From: CAZSRL01 sp964609615 | Lineage (GTDB): Bacteria; Bacillota_I; Bacilli_A; RF39; UBA660 | NCBI GenBank assembly: GCA_964609615.1 | Contig: CAZSRL010000009.1 | Coordinates: 1 to 33,231, forward strand | Length of the DNA stretch: 33,231 bases | Reading direction: 5' to 3' | Notes under the pieces: generated by a model | Databases searched by the model: none | What the model was told of the DNA's origin: nothing | What the model saw: only the letters and a program-made list of their open reading frames with translations | Position numbers and translations under genes: made by a program | Shown here: positions 14,268 through 21,106 of the stretch, one piece after another | Position numbering within the stretch: position 1 is the stretch's first letter | Layout of the letters: every line of letters begins with the position of its first letter

Positions 14268-15218
14268 TTAAGATTTTTTTAAAGTTTTCGTATATTCTTT
14301 ATTTTTTTTATTAATCTTTTCTTCTACTATTGAAGCTTTTTCTATAGATTTTTCAATATGTTTTTCATCCAAATTAACTTCTAAATCCCAACATATATTC
14401 AATACATAATTTACAAAAAATGCTTTAGTTAATTCATCAACAGAATGATTACATTGTTTACTCATTTTTTCTAAAAGTATATTTAAAGTATCTAAATTAA
14501 AATTAGTATCACCAAGTTCCTTTTGAATAAAAATTGTTTCATCTAGAATCTTAGGCCCTATAAATCCATGTGGATCAATCGCTTTCCAGGTATTACCAGA
14601 TTTTATAATATTTTCCGAATATAAATCAGAGTGAAGTAAATATCCACAATTATTATTTTGTTCTATTAATTCATATTCACTAATTGCTTTATCAAGTAGT
14701 TCTTTTATAATTTCAAATTTTTTAGGATCAGAGTTCGTAACAGTTTTAGATCTCATTAAAATTTCTTTATAAGTTGGTAATCCTTTATATGAATCATCCA
14801 ATAGAATATTAAATTTATCAGATACTTCTTTAAATATTCTAATTCTTTCATTTATATCGTCAACAGATGAAAGCGTATATCCAGGCCTTAATCTTTCCAA
14901 AATAACTACACCATCATCAATATCTTTAAATAAACATTTACATGCACCTTCACCATTATTTAATATAAGTGCTTCGGATTCTCTTATGGTCATTTCCTTA
15001 AAAGGAATTTCTATTTTCATAACAATATCACCATATTTTGGACTTTCTGCAAATAACAATGTATTGTAAGTTAAATTTTCCATTACTTTAATATTTTTTA
15101 GGTTAAATTTCCTAACGTATTTTTCAACAATAAAAGGTATATGGTTTAGCCATTCTTCTCCTATGCTAGGAAACATACTAACAATATTTTTCTTATAACT
15201 TTCAGATATTTTAATCAT
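14268..15218 (-). CDS. aminoglycoside phosphotransferase-like kinase (APH(6)/hydroxyurea type)
   Basis: The 316-residue protein has a protein-kinase-like fold. It carries a candidate ATP-contact Lys68 (VMKIE), the Brenner-type catalytic loop HSDLYSEN (His196, Asp198, Asn203) and a metal-binding Asp215 in WKAIDPHGFIG. The pairing of the HxDxxxxN loop with WKAIDPxGxIG matches the aminoglycoside/hydroxyurea kinase family (streptomycin APH(6)) better than APH(3'). It would inactivate an aminoglycoside or a related small molecule, but the true substrate may differ. It starts 7 bp after the glycosyltransferase stop, so the two are probably cotranscribed. Confidence 0.8.
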   Translation of the reverse strand: MIKISESYKKNIVSMFPSIGEEWLNHIPFIVEKYVRKFNLKNIKVMENLTYNTLLFAESPKYGDIVMKIEIPFKEMTIRESEALILNNGEGACKCLFKDIDDGVVILERLRPGYTLSSVDDINERIRIFKEVSDKFNILLDDSYKGLPTYKEILMRSKTVTNSDPKKFEIIKELLDKAISEYELIEQNNNCGYLLHSDLYSENIIKSGNTWKAIDPHGFIGPKILDETIFIQKELGDTNFNLDTLNILLEKMSKQCNHSVDELTKAFFVNYVLNICWDLEVNLDEKHIEKSIEKASIVEEKINKKNKEYTKTLKKS

Positions 15219-15225
15219 AAAGCAC

Positions 15226-16152
15226 CTATTGACGAGTCATTTTCTTTATTAAAGATTTTGTATTCTCTTTAATGTCTCTATTAATAATATCTTTTTCAAA
15301 TAATGATTCAATTTGCTCAGTATAATTTTCATCAGTTAATATATTTGGGCAAACAAGCGATATATATAAGAAAATATGATCAACAAATTTATTTTCAAAT
15401 TTATCTTTAATTCCCAATTTATCCCAATCTTTTAAAGTGTCTTTAGTTACTTTAAATATGTTATCAATTCTATCTTTTTCTACTAATTTACTACATGTAG
15501 AATTTGGATTTTCAATATTATAAATATAGAAAACATCTGGAATTGCACGTATATTTTTTGCTCTAGCTAACGTTTTATAAGCAAAGGCTCCATCTTCAAA
15601 AAATTTATAATCGCCAAATCTAATATCTTTTAATAAATCCTTCTTATATAATTTACTCCAACATACAACGAATGTATAAAAATTTTCTCTATCAAAAATT
15701 GCATTTAAACAATCTTTATCATATTCTATAACATCACCAATTGCTTTTGTATCATAATTCCAATAAGTATTTGCTATGAAATTATAATTTAAAATGTCTA
15801 CATCGTGTTCTTTTGCTTCATTATATGATTTTTCGAATGTATTTTCATCAATTTTATCATCTGCATCTACAAATGTTATATATTCAACATTAGGCATGTT
15901 TTCATATACATAATCAAGTCCTCTATTTCTGGTTGCAGATGGTCCAGAATTTTCATCATTTTTAAGATAAATAACTCTAGAATCATTCTTAGAATATTCT
16001 TCAATTATCTTAGAAGAATCATCGATAGATACATCATCAATACATATTAATGAAATATCCTTGAATTTTTGTGCAAGAACGCTTTCGATACTTCCTTTCA
16101 AAAATTTTCCAGCATTATATACTGGCATAATAACAGCTATTTTAGAATTCAT
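15226..16152 (-). CDS. family 2 glycosyltransferase
   Basis: The 308-residue GT-A fold enzyme has the N-terminal VIMPVYNAGKFLKGSIESVLAQ signature, IDDVSIDDS near 38-46 and the metal/nucleotide-sugar DxD motif as VDADD at 95-99. No membrane segment is evident, so it is a cytosolic or peripheral enzyme. GT2 members of this size usually add sugars to cell-surface polymers; donor and acceptor are not predictable here. It lies between the ABC-F gene (37 bp) and the kinase gene (7 bp). The stop is TAG. Confidence 0.9.
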   Translation of the reverse strand: MNSKIAVIMPVYNAGKFLKGSIESVLAQKFKDISLICIDDVSIDDSSKIIEEYSKNDSRVIYLKNDENSGPSATRNRGLDYVYENMPNVEYITFVDADDKIDENTFEKSYNEAKEHDVDILNYNFIANTYWNYDTKAIGDVIEYDKDCLNAIFDRENFYTFVVCWSKLYKKDLLKDIRFGDYKFFEDGAFAYKTLARAKNIRAIPDVFYIYNIENPNSTCSKLVEKDRIDNIFKVTKDTLKDWDKLGIKDKFENKFVDHIFLYISLVCPNILTDENYTEQIESLFEKDIINRDIKENTKSLIKKMTRQ

Positions 16153-16189
16153 AAATCATACCCCCTAACAAATTCTACTATATCTATAA

Positions 16190-17701
16190 CTATCTAATTA
16201 GCTTTTTAGTTTTAATTTCGTTTTTTTTTATCTCAATTTTATCTGTGGCAATCTTATCCGAGAATGTTTCATCATGCTCTACAAATATCATTGTAGGATT
16301 ATAATTTAAAATTAAATTTTCAATCTGTAATCTTGAATAAATATCTATATAATTTAAAGGTTCATCCCATATATATAAATCAGCTTGTTCAGATAAACTC
16401 TTAGCTAATAATACCTTCTTTTTTTGACCTTCACTATAACTTTCAATACTTCTATCAAATTCTTTTCTATCAAAATCTAATTTTCTTAATATTGACATAA
16501 ATAATGTTGCATCTATATTATTATCCGATATAAAATTTTTCAAACTTCCTTTTAAATAAGATGTATCTTGTGAAACATATGAAATTTTTAAATCATTTGG
16601 TAAATACAATCCCCCATTGTAATTTATTTTTTTACCCAAAAGCAATTTGATTAAACTAGATTTCCCAGAACCATTATTTCCTTTTAGTTCAATTCTATCT
16701 CCTTTGTTTACTGAAAAACTAACTTCATCAAATAAATCTCCACATCCATAATCTATACTAAGATTTGATACTTCTAATAATTTGTTACTCCTATAATTTG
16801 TTGGACTAATTTTTAGTTCTTCCATTGTTTCTATATTTTTTAATAATTTTGATTTTTCTTCAATTGCTTTTTCTTTATGATCACGTGCAACTAAAGATCT
16901 TTTCATCATTTTAGCAGCTTTATGCCCAATATAACCTTTATCTGGTGCAACACCTTGTTTAATATTATATTTACTTTTTTCAACTTGATCAGACCAATTT
17001 GCTGTTTGTCTAGCAGATTTTTCTAGTCTAGATATTTCACCTTTTAATTTTTCATTTTGATTTAATTCAAAATTATCTTGTCTTTGCTTATTTTCCCACC
17101 AAGAGCTAAAGTTTCCTTTTTGAACCTCAATATTAGTTTTATTAATTGATAAAACATGATCTATACAATTATCTAAGAAACGCCTATCATGAGAAACTAA
17201 TATAAATCCCTTTTTACTGTTTAAATATTCAGCAACAATTTCTCTTGCCTCAATATCTAAGTGATTGGTAGGTTCATCTATAAGTAAAAAGTTATTGTCT
17301 TTAGAAAATAATAGTCCAAGTAAAACTCTTGTTTGTTCTCCTTTACTTAGAGTTTCAAAAGGTCTTTCTAATATACTTAAGTCCATTCCTAATTGAGAAA
17401 CTTCACAATCTAATTTCCAAGTTTCAAAATATGGTACTATTTCTTCTGCTATTTCATAAGAATTTTTTGTTTTATCTTTTACCTCAAATGGAAAATAATC
17501 AAATATTAAATCTGATTTAATTGTTCCTTGATATTCATATTTACCTAGTAATAAATTTAAAAAAGTTGTTTTTCCTCTTCCGTTTCTTCCAATAAATCCT
17601 AATTTCCAATTAGAATCTATATTAAACGAAACATTCTCAAAGATATTAGTATACCCTCCATCGTAGCCAAATGTTAAATTGTTTACACTTATTGTTGACA
17701 T
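16190..17701 (-). CDS. ABC-F ribosomal protection ATPase (Lsa/Vga-like)
   Basis: The 503-residue protein has two ABC ATPase domains and no membrane part, as in ABC-F proteins. NBD1 has Walker A GRNGRGKT (38-45), signature LSKGEQ (118-123), Walker B FLLIDEP (138-144) and switch His171. NBD2 has GNNGSGKSS, YSEGQKKK, IWDEPLNYID and FVEHDE. The GRNGRGKTT loop, the ARQTANWSD/GYIGHKAAKMMKR interdomain arm and the DEPLNYID box resemble Lsa-type resistance proteins, which displace lincosamides, pleuromutilins and streptogramin A from the ribosome. Resistance is inferred, not shown. The start has AAGGGGTG, and a consensus promoter lies only about 25 bp upstream. The stop is TAG. Confidence 0.9.
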   Translation of the reverse strand: MSTISVNNLTFGYDGGYTNIFENVSFNIDSNWKLGFIGRNGRGKTTFLNLLLGKYEYQGTIKSDLIFDYFPFEVKDKTKNSYEIAEEIVPYFETWKLDCEVSQLGMDLSILERPFETLSKGEQTRVLLGLLFSKDNNFLLIDEPTNHLDIEAREIVAEYLNSKKGFILVSHDRRFLDNCIDHVLSINKTNIEVQKGNFSSWWENKQRQDNFELNQNEKLKGEISRLEKSARQTANWSDQVEKSKYNIKQGVAPDKGYIGHKAAKMMKRSLVARDHKEKAIEEKSKLLKNIETMEELKISPTNYRSNKLLEVSNLSIDYGCGDLFDEVSFSVNKGDRIELKGNNGSGKSSLIKLLLGKKINYNGGLYLPNDLKISYVSQDTSYLKGSLKNFISDNNIDATLFMSILRKLDFDRKEFDRSIESYSEGQKKKVLLAKSLSEQADLYIWDEPLNYIDIYSRLQIENLILNYNPTMIFVEHDETFSDKIATDKIEIKKNEIKTKKLIR

Positions 17702-17726
17702 AATATCACCCCTTATTTAGTTTTTT

Positions 17727-17755
17727 ATAGTATCATTAAATTCTATATTTGTCAA
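17727..17755 (-). promoter_or_regulatory. promoter of the ABC-F gene cluster
   Basis: On the minus strand, TTGACA (17750-17755), a 17 bp spacer and TACTAT (17727-17732) would start RNA about 18-20 nt before the ABC-F ATG. Such a short leader leaves no room for the leader-peptide attenuators known from some ABC-F genes. A second TATAAT lies further upstream at 17835-17840 without a convincing -35. Confidence 0.75.
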
Positions 17756-17892
17756 TTGTCCATAAAACGATTTGTTAACTTCACTCATTCTTTAATCTGT
17801 CCATAAAATTATTAATTGTACACTTATATATTAAATTATACCACGTTTTTTATATTTTTCATATTGACAAGTAATTTCAATATTTAAAAAAT

Positions 17893-19689
17893 TTAGTTTT
17901 CTATTTTTTCTTCAAATTCTAATATTATTGGTGGCCTTGGAACTCCTATTACACCAAAACTTTCAACTTTCTTAATTCCTTTTTTATTTAATATTGGAAT
18001 CATTTTAAATGGAATTGTATTTTCTTCTTCATTTATATAATCTAATCTAAATTGATTATTTTCATATTTTTGTTTCTTTACTTCAACATATTCTATCGGA
18101 CAATATTTTGATAATTTATCAACATATTGTTCTGCTTCTTCTCTTGTCATTGGATAGCATACTTCCATTTCAGAAGTATCTTTGTTTGAACTTACATCAA
18201 TATGTCTAGTTAATCCACCATCACTAAATAATTTAGCATATTCTTTAATAAATGTATTTCTAAAGTTGATATTCTTTATTTTTACATCATCATTTGTTTT
18301 TATTACCTCAATAGAATCAATATAATTCATTATTAATTCTTGTTTCTCTTTTATACTAATTTCTCTCCACTTTTTTAAAAACTTATTGTGATATAGTGGA
18401 TCAAGTATATATTTTATACTTTCTAAATCTCTAGTAAGCATTATATCATCAAAACTAAAGTTAAATTCTTCTAATTCGTTTTCTACTTTTAATTTATTTT
18501 CTGTTTCTTTTATTCTCTTTTCTAAATGTTCTTTATCTGATTTATATTCATCAATATCTATTATATGATTTAAATAAGCCTCTTTAAGCCTATTTACTTT
18601 ATCTTTTAAGATATTTATCTCCTTTTTCAATAAATCATTAGTATTTTCTAATTTATGCTTTAAAAGTGGTGCAAAATACTGCCTAACTACTATATCAAAT
18701 TCAATAATTAAAGATATTTCTTCAATTAATTTTTCTTCTAACATATCTTCTCTTACATAACAACCACAATCATTACACTTATAATAAATATAGTGTTTCT
18801 TTTTGCCACCTGGAGCTTTACAAGCCATTATTCTATGACAATTAGGGCATAATATTTTTTGAAAGAATATATAATCGTTTCTTCTTTGATATGTTCTTGT
18901 ATTCTTTTTAGTTTGAACCTGACATTCTTCCCATAATTCTTTACTTACTATTGGTTCAACTACATTTTCATAATATATAGGATTTCCAACTCGTCCACCA
19001 CTTACAAAATCACCTTTAAAAAGTGGATTTGATAATAAATGTTGTAATGTATTTTCTCTCCAATTAGTTTTATTTAATACTTTTTCTTCGTTAAAAATAT
19101 TTGCTATCTTACTATATGAATAACCTTTAGAATATAATTCAAACATTCTTACTACAACTTCTTTTTCTTCTGGATTAATAACTAACTTTTTACCATCTCT
19201 CATAAATCCTAAAGTCTTTCTTACTGGTATATGTCCATCTTTAATAGCTCCAACCATACCAAATTTTACTCTTTCTGATACTCTTTCTATTTCAAGTTGT
19301 GATAAGACAGTTAACATTCTTACAAAGAATCTACCATTGGCAGTTGAAGTATTTATATCATCCATAGCACATTCTAATGCACATTCATATTTTTCAAGTT
19401 CTGTTATTAATATTTCTAAATCTCTAACTGAACGAGTAACTCTATCTAGTTTATAAGCAACTATTACATTTACTTTCTTATCTCTTACATCTTCTAACAT
19501 TTCCATAAATGCTGGTCTATGATCCATATCTTTACCACTTATTCCAGCATCTTCATAAACTTTATAAATATTATAATCTCTATACTTACATAAATCTTTT
19601 AGCTTTTCTTGTTGTTCTGGTAAACTATAACCCTCTCTTGCTTGATCTTCAGTAGAAACTCTTGCATATATCGCTGCATTTTTCTTCAT
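17893..19689 (-). CDS. large serine recombinase
   Basis: The 598-residue site-specific recombinase has an N-terminal resolvase domain with YARVSTEDQ (nucleophile Ser12), LDRVTRSVRDL and GRFFVRMLTVLSQLEIE. A Recombinase domain (about 155-260) follows, then a zinc ribbon with C281-xx-C284 and C305-xx-C308, and a long coiled coil (about 335-415). This is the full architecture of TnpX/phage integrases that insert and excise elements, so it is probably active. The start has AAGGAG 10 nt upstream. It lies between the resistance-like cluster and ssrA, at the likely edge of an inserted element. Its leader holds a small peptide gene and a terminator-like hairpin. Confidence 0.95.
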   Translation of the reverse strand: MKKNAAIYARVSTEDQAREGYSLPEQQEKLKDLCKYRDYNIYKVYEDAGISGKDMDHRPAFMEMLEDVRDKKVNVIVAYKLDRVTRSVRDLEILITELEKYECALECAMDDINTSTANGRFFVRMLTVLSQLEIERVSERVKFGMVGAIKDGHIPVRKTLGFMRDGKKLVINPEEKEVVVRMFELYSKGYSYSKIANIFNEEKVLNKTNWRENTLQHLLSNPLFKGDFVSGGRVGNPIYYENVVEPIVSKELWEECQVQTKKNTRTYQRRNDYIFFQKILCPNCHRIMACKAPGGKKKHYIYYKCNDCGCYVREDMLEEKLIEEISLIIEFDIVVRQYFAPLLKHKLENTNDLLKKEINILKDKVNRLKEAYLNHIIDIDEYKSDKEHLEKRIKETENKLKVENELEEFNFSFDDIMLTRDLESIKYILDPLYHNKFLKKWREISIKEKQELIMNYIDSIEVIKTNDDVKIKNINFRNTFIKEYAKLFSDGGLTRHIDVSSNKDTSEMEVCYPMTREEAEQYVDKLSKYCPIEYVEVKKQKYENNQFRLDYINEEENTIPFKMIPILNKKGIKKVESFGVIGVPRPPIILEFEEKIEN

Positions 19690-19710
19690 TTTCTATCAAC
19701 TCCTTTTCCA

Positions 19711-19764
19711 TAAAAAAGGGAGTCAAAAATACTAGCTATTTAACTAATATCTTTAACTCCTTAA
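19711..19764 (-). promoter_or_regulatory. attenuator-like hairpin in recombinase leader
   Basis: On the minus strand AAGGAGTT pairs with GACTCCCTT (one bulge) around a loop of about 30 nt and is followed by a run of six T residues. It lies between the recombinase promoter and its ATG, so it can terminate transcription before the gene. Its left arm is within the last codons of a 20-codon leader ORF. Confidence 0.5.
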
Positions 19765-19798
19765 AATCTAATATAAAATTTATTGTGCATTTAATCAT
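19736..19798 (-). CDS. 20-residue leader peptide upstream of the recombinase
   Basis: An ATG at 19798 with GAGAGG 7 nt upstream opens a 20-codon frame ending in TAG (19736-19738). It lies between the recombinase promoter (19855-19882) and the recombinase start, and its last codons overlap the left arm of a terminator-like hairpin. The product is Lys/Ile/Leu-rich and unremarkable, so translation rather than the peptide may matter. The evidence is its position and ribosome site only. Confidence 0.45.
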   Translation of the reverse strand: MIKCTINFILDFKELKILVK

Positions 19799-19854
19799 AG
19801 AAGTACCTCTCTTTCTAATAAAGACGGATACTGCTTGTCATTTATTGGTTATTT

Positions 19855-19882
19855 ATTTTATCATTATAATTTTAATTGTCAA
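19855..19882 (-). promoter_or_regulatory. promoter of the serine recombinase
   Basis: On the minus strand there is TTGACA (19877-19882), a 16 bp spacer and TAAAAT (19855-19860). The transcript would begin near 19848 and carry a leader of about 160 nt before the recombinase ATG. Confidence 0.65.
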
Positions 19883-19903
19883 TTCCTTATTTAGGGAATG
19901 GTA

Positions 19904-20179
19904 TTAGTTAATTTGTGCTTTAATAAAACTTTGAAGTTCATTAAAAGATATTTTATTTTCTAATGAATTAATATAAACATCATTACAATCATTAAAGAAT
20001 AGATAAGTTATATCTTTGATTTTCAATTTATGAGGTTCAATATATGCAAGATTTGTTTTAGAAATACTAATTATATTACCTTCTTCTAATTTACTTTTTA
20101 GATTTAGAAACATTAATATATTTCTTACTCTTTTATTTAACGTTTCCTCAATTTCATATTTTTCCTTTATTATTTGCAT
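19904..20179 (-). CDS. small protein of unknown function
   Basis: The 91-residue, probably soluble protein opens with a charged helix (about 1-35), then short strands, and ends in SFNELQSFIKAQ. I do not recognise a family. The ribosome site GAGAGGAG lies 10 nt before the ATG. It sits between the ssrA terminator and the recombinase promoter, only about 25 bp past that terminator, with no promoter visible of its own. It may depend on read-through from ssrA. It may belong to the same inserted element as the recombinase, perhaps as a directionality factor or regulator; that is a guess from position. Confidence 0.6.
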   Translation of the reverse strand: MQIIKEKYEIEETLNKRVRNILMFLNLKSKLEEGNIISISKTNLAYIEPHKLKIKDITYLFFNDCNDVYINSLENKISFNELQSFIKAQIN

Positions 20180-20209
20180 AACTAATCAACTCCTCTCAAA
20201 GCATATAAA

Positions 20210-20233
20210 AAAGGTTAACCGAAATTAACCTTT
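20210..20233 (-). terminator. terminator of ssrA
   Basis: AAAGGTTAA (20210-20218) pairs with TTAACCTTT (20225-20233), with a 6-base loop and a T run following on the minus strand. A second small hairpin (AGTCGA/TCGACT, 20244-20260) lies between it and the tmRNA 3' end. Confidence 0.88.
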
Positions 20234-20271
20234 ATTTATATTAAGTCGATTAGTTCGACTAAAAATCACTA

Positions 20272-20620
20272 TGGTGGAGCTGATGGGAATTGAACCCATG
20301 TCCGAAAATAATAGTTAATAAATATCTACAAGTTTAGTTGGTTTGTTTTTCAATATATTATATAGAGAGCCAACATCTCTAACATATCTAAGCTTATAAT
20401 TTTTCTTTATTTAATATAAGCACTTAAATAATATAGCTCACTTTTATGAGCTTCTTTTTTATCCCGTGAGCTAGAATAAAAAGAAGCCACCTACTATTTA
20501 CTATTAAGCAAATGCAGGTGCGTATGAATTGTTTTTTCCGATTATTATCGAAATACATTTATAGTATGCCTACTACTTGCAATCTATTATTATTATATCC
20601 GTCGAAACCTAGACAGCCCC
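20272..20620 (-). ncRNA. ssrA: transfer-messenger RNA (tmRNA)
   Basis: The 349 nt RNA rescues stalled ribosomes with SmpB. The 5' end GGGGCTG (20614-20620) pairs with CAGCTCC next to the encoded 3' ACCA (20272-20275). The third pair is a G-U wobble, the alanine identity element. The conserved 5' GTCTAGGTTTCGACGG and the 3' T-arm GGTTCAATTCCC are present. The tag frame (20504-20539) reads GKNNSYAPAFA from a GGA resume codon, followed by TAA TAG. The tag is short and ends in AFA rather than the usual ALAA. The gene has its own promoter and follows smpB. Confidence 0.97.
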
Positions 20621-20630
20621 ATGTGATGAA

Positions 20631-20659
20631 ATTATACAACATTTTGTTGTTTATAGCAA
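20631..20659 (-). promoter_or_regulatory. promoter of ssrA
   Basis: On the minus strand TTGCTA (20654-20659), a 17 bp spacer and TATAAT (20631-20636) place the start about 5 nt from the mature tmRNA 5' end. Confidence 0.75.
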
Positions 20660-20662
20660 GAA

Positions 20663-20682
20663 AAAACCACAGTTGTGGTTTT
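20663..20682 (-). terminator. terminator of smpB
   Basis: AAAACCACA (20663-20671) and TGTGGTTTT (20674-20682) form a stem that overlaps the smpB stop codon, with more T residues following on the minus strand. It separates the smpB transcript from the ssrA promoter. Confidence 0.8.
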
Positions 20683-21106
20683 AATAATTTTGCGTTTCTT
20701 TTTTTATTGATTTTTCTTTTTCTGTTTGTCTTTTGTCGTATTTCTTTTTACCTTGAGCAAGAGCTAATAGTATTTTTGCCTTTCCCCTTACAAAATATAA
20801 TTTTAATGGTATTAAGGTATAATTATTTAATTCAATTTCTTTTTGTAATCTTTTTATTTCATTTTTGTGTAATAAAAGCTTTCTTGTTCTTCTTTCTTCA
20901 TGATTATATATATTACCTTTTTCATACTTTGCAACGTACATATTTATTAATGAAACTTCATTAGTCTTTATTTTTCCGTAACAATCGCTTATGTCTACAG
21001 AACCTTTTTTTACACTTTTTATTTCTGTGCCTTCTAATACTATTCCACATTCTATTTCTTTTAAAATAGTATAATTATGTTTTGCTTTTCTATTTAAGAT
21101 TTCCAT
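20681..21106 (-). CDS. smpB: SmpB, tmRNA-binding protein
   Basis: The 141-residue OB-fold protein delivers tmRNA to stalled ribosomes. Family motifs are visible: RKAKHNYTI, EAGIVLEGTEIKS-like GIVLEGTEIKSVKKG, INMYVAKYEKGNIYNHEERRTRKLLLHKNEI, and a basic C-terminal tail that folds in the mRNA channel. I take the ATG at 21106, preceded by GAGGGTG at normal distance. A GTG three codons upstream (21115) lies within that ribosome site. It overlaps rnr by 17 bp, so translation is coupled, and ssrA follows directly. Confidence 0.96.
   Translation of the reverse strand: MEILNRKAKHNYTILKEIECGIVLEGTEIKSVKKGSVDISDCYGKIKTNEVSLINMYVAKYEKGNIYNHEERRTRKLLLHKNEIKRLQKEIELNNYTLIPLKLYFVRGKAKILLALAQGKKKYDKRQTEKEKSIKKETQNY

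Noticed and set aside
17781..17804. Short upstream ORF as an antibiotic-sensing leader of the ABC-F gene
   Set aside because: It lies upstream of the best promoter, is only seven residues long, lacks a ribosome site and has no matching anti-terminator structure.
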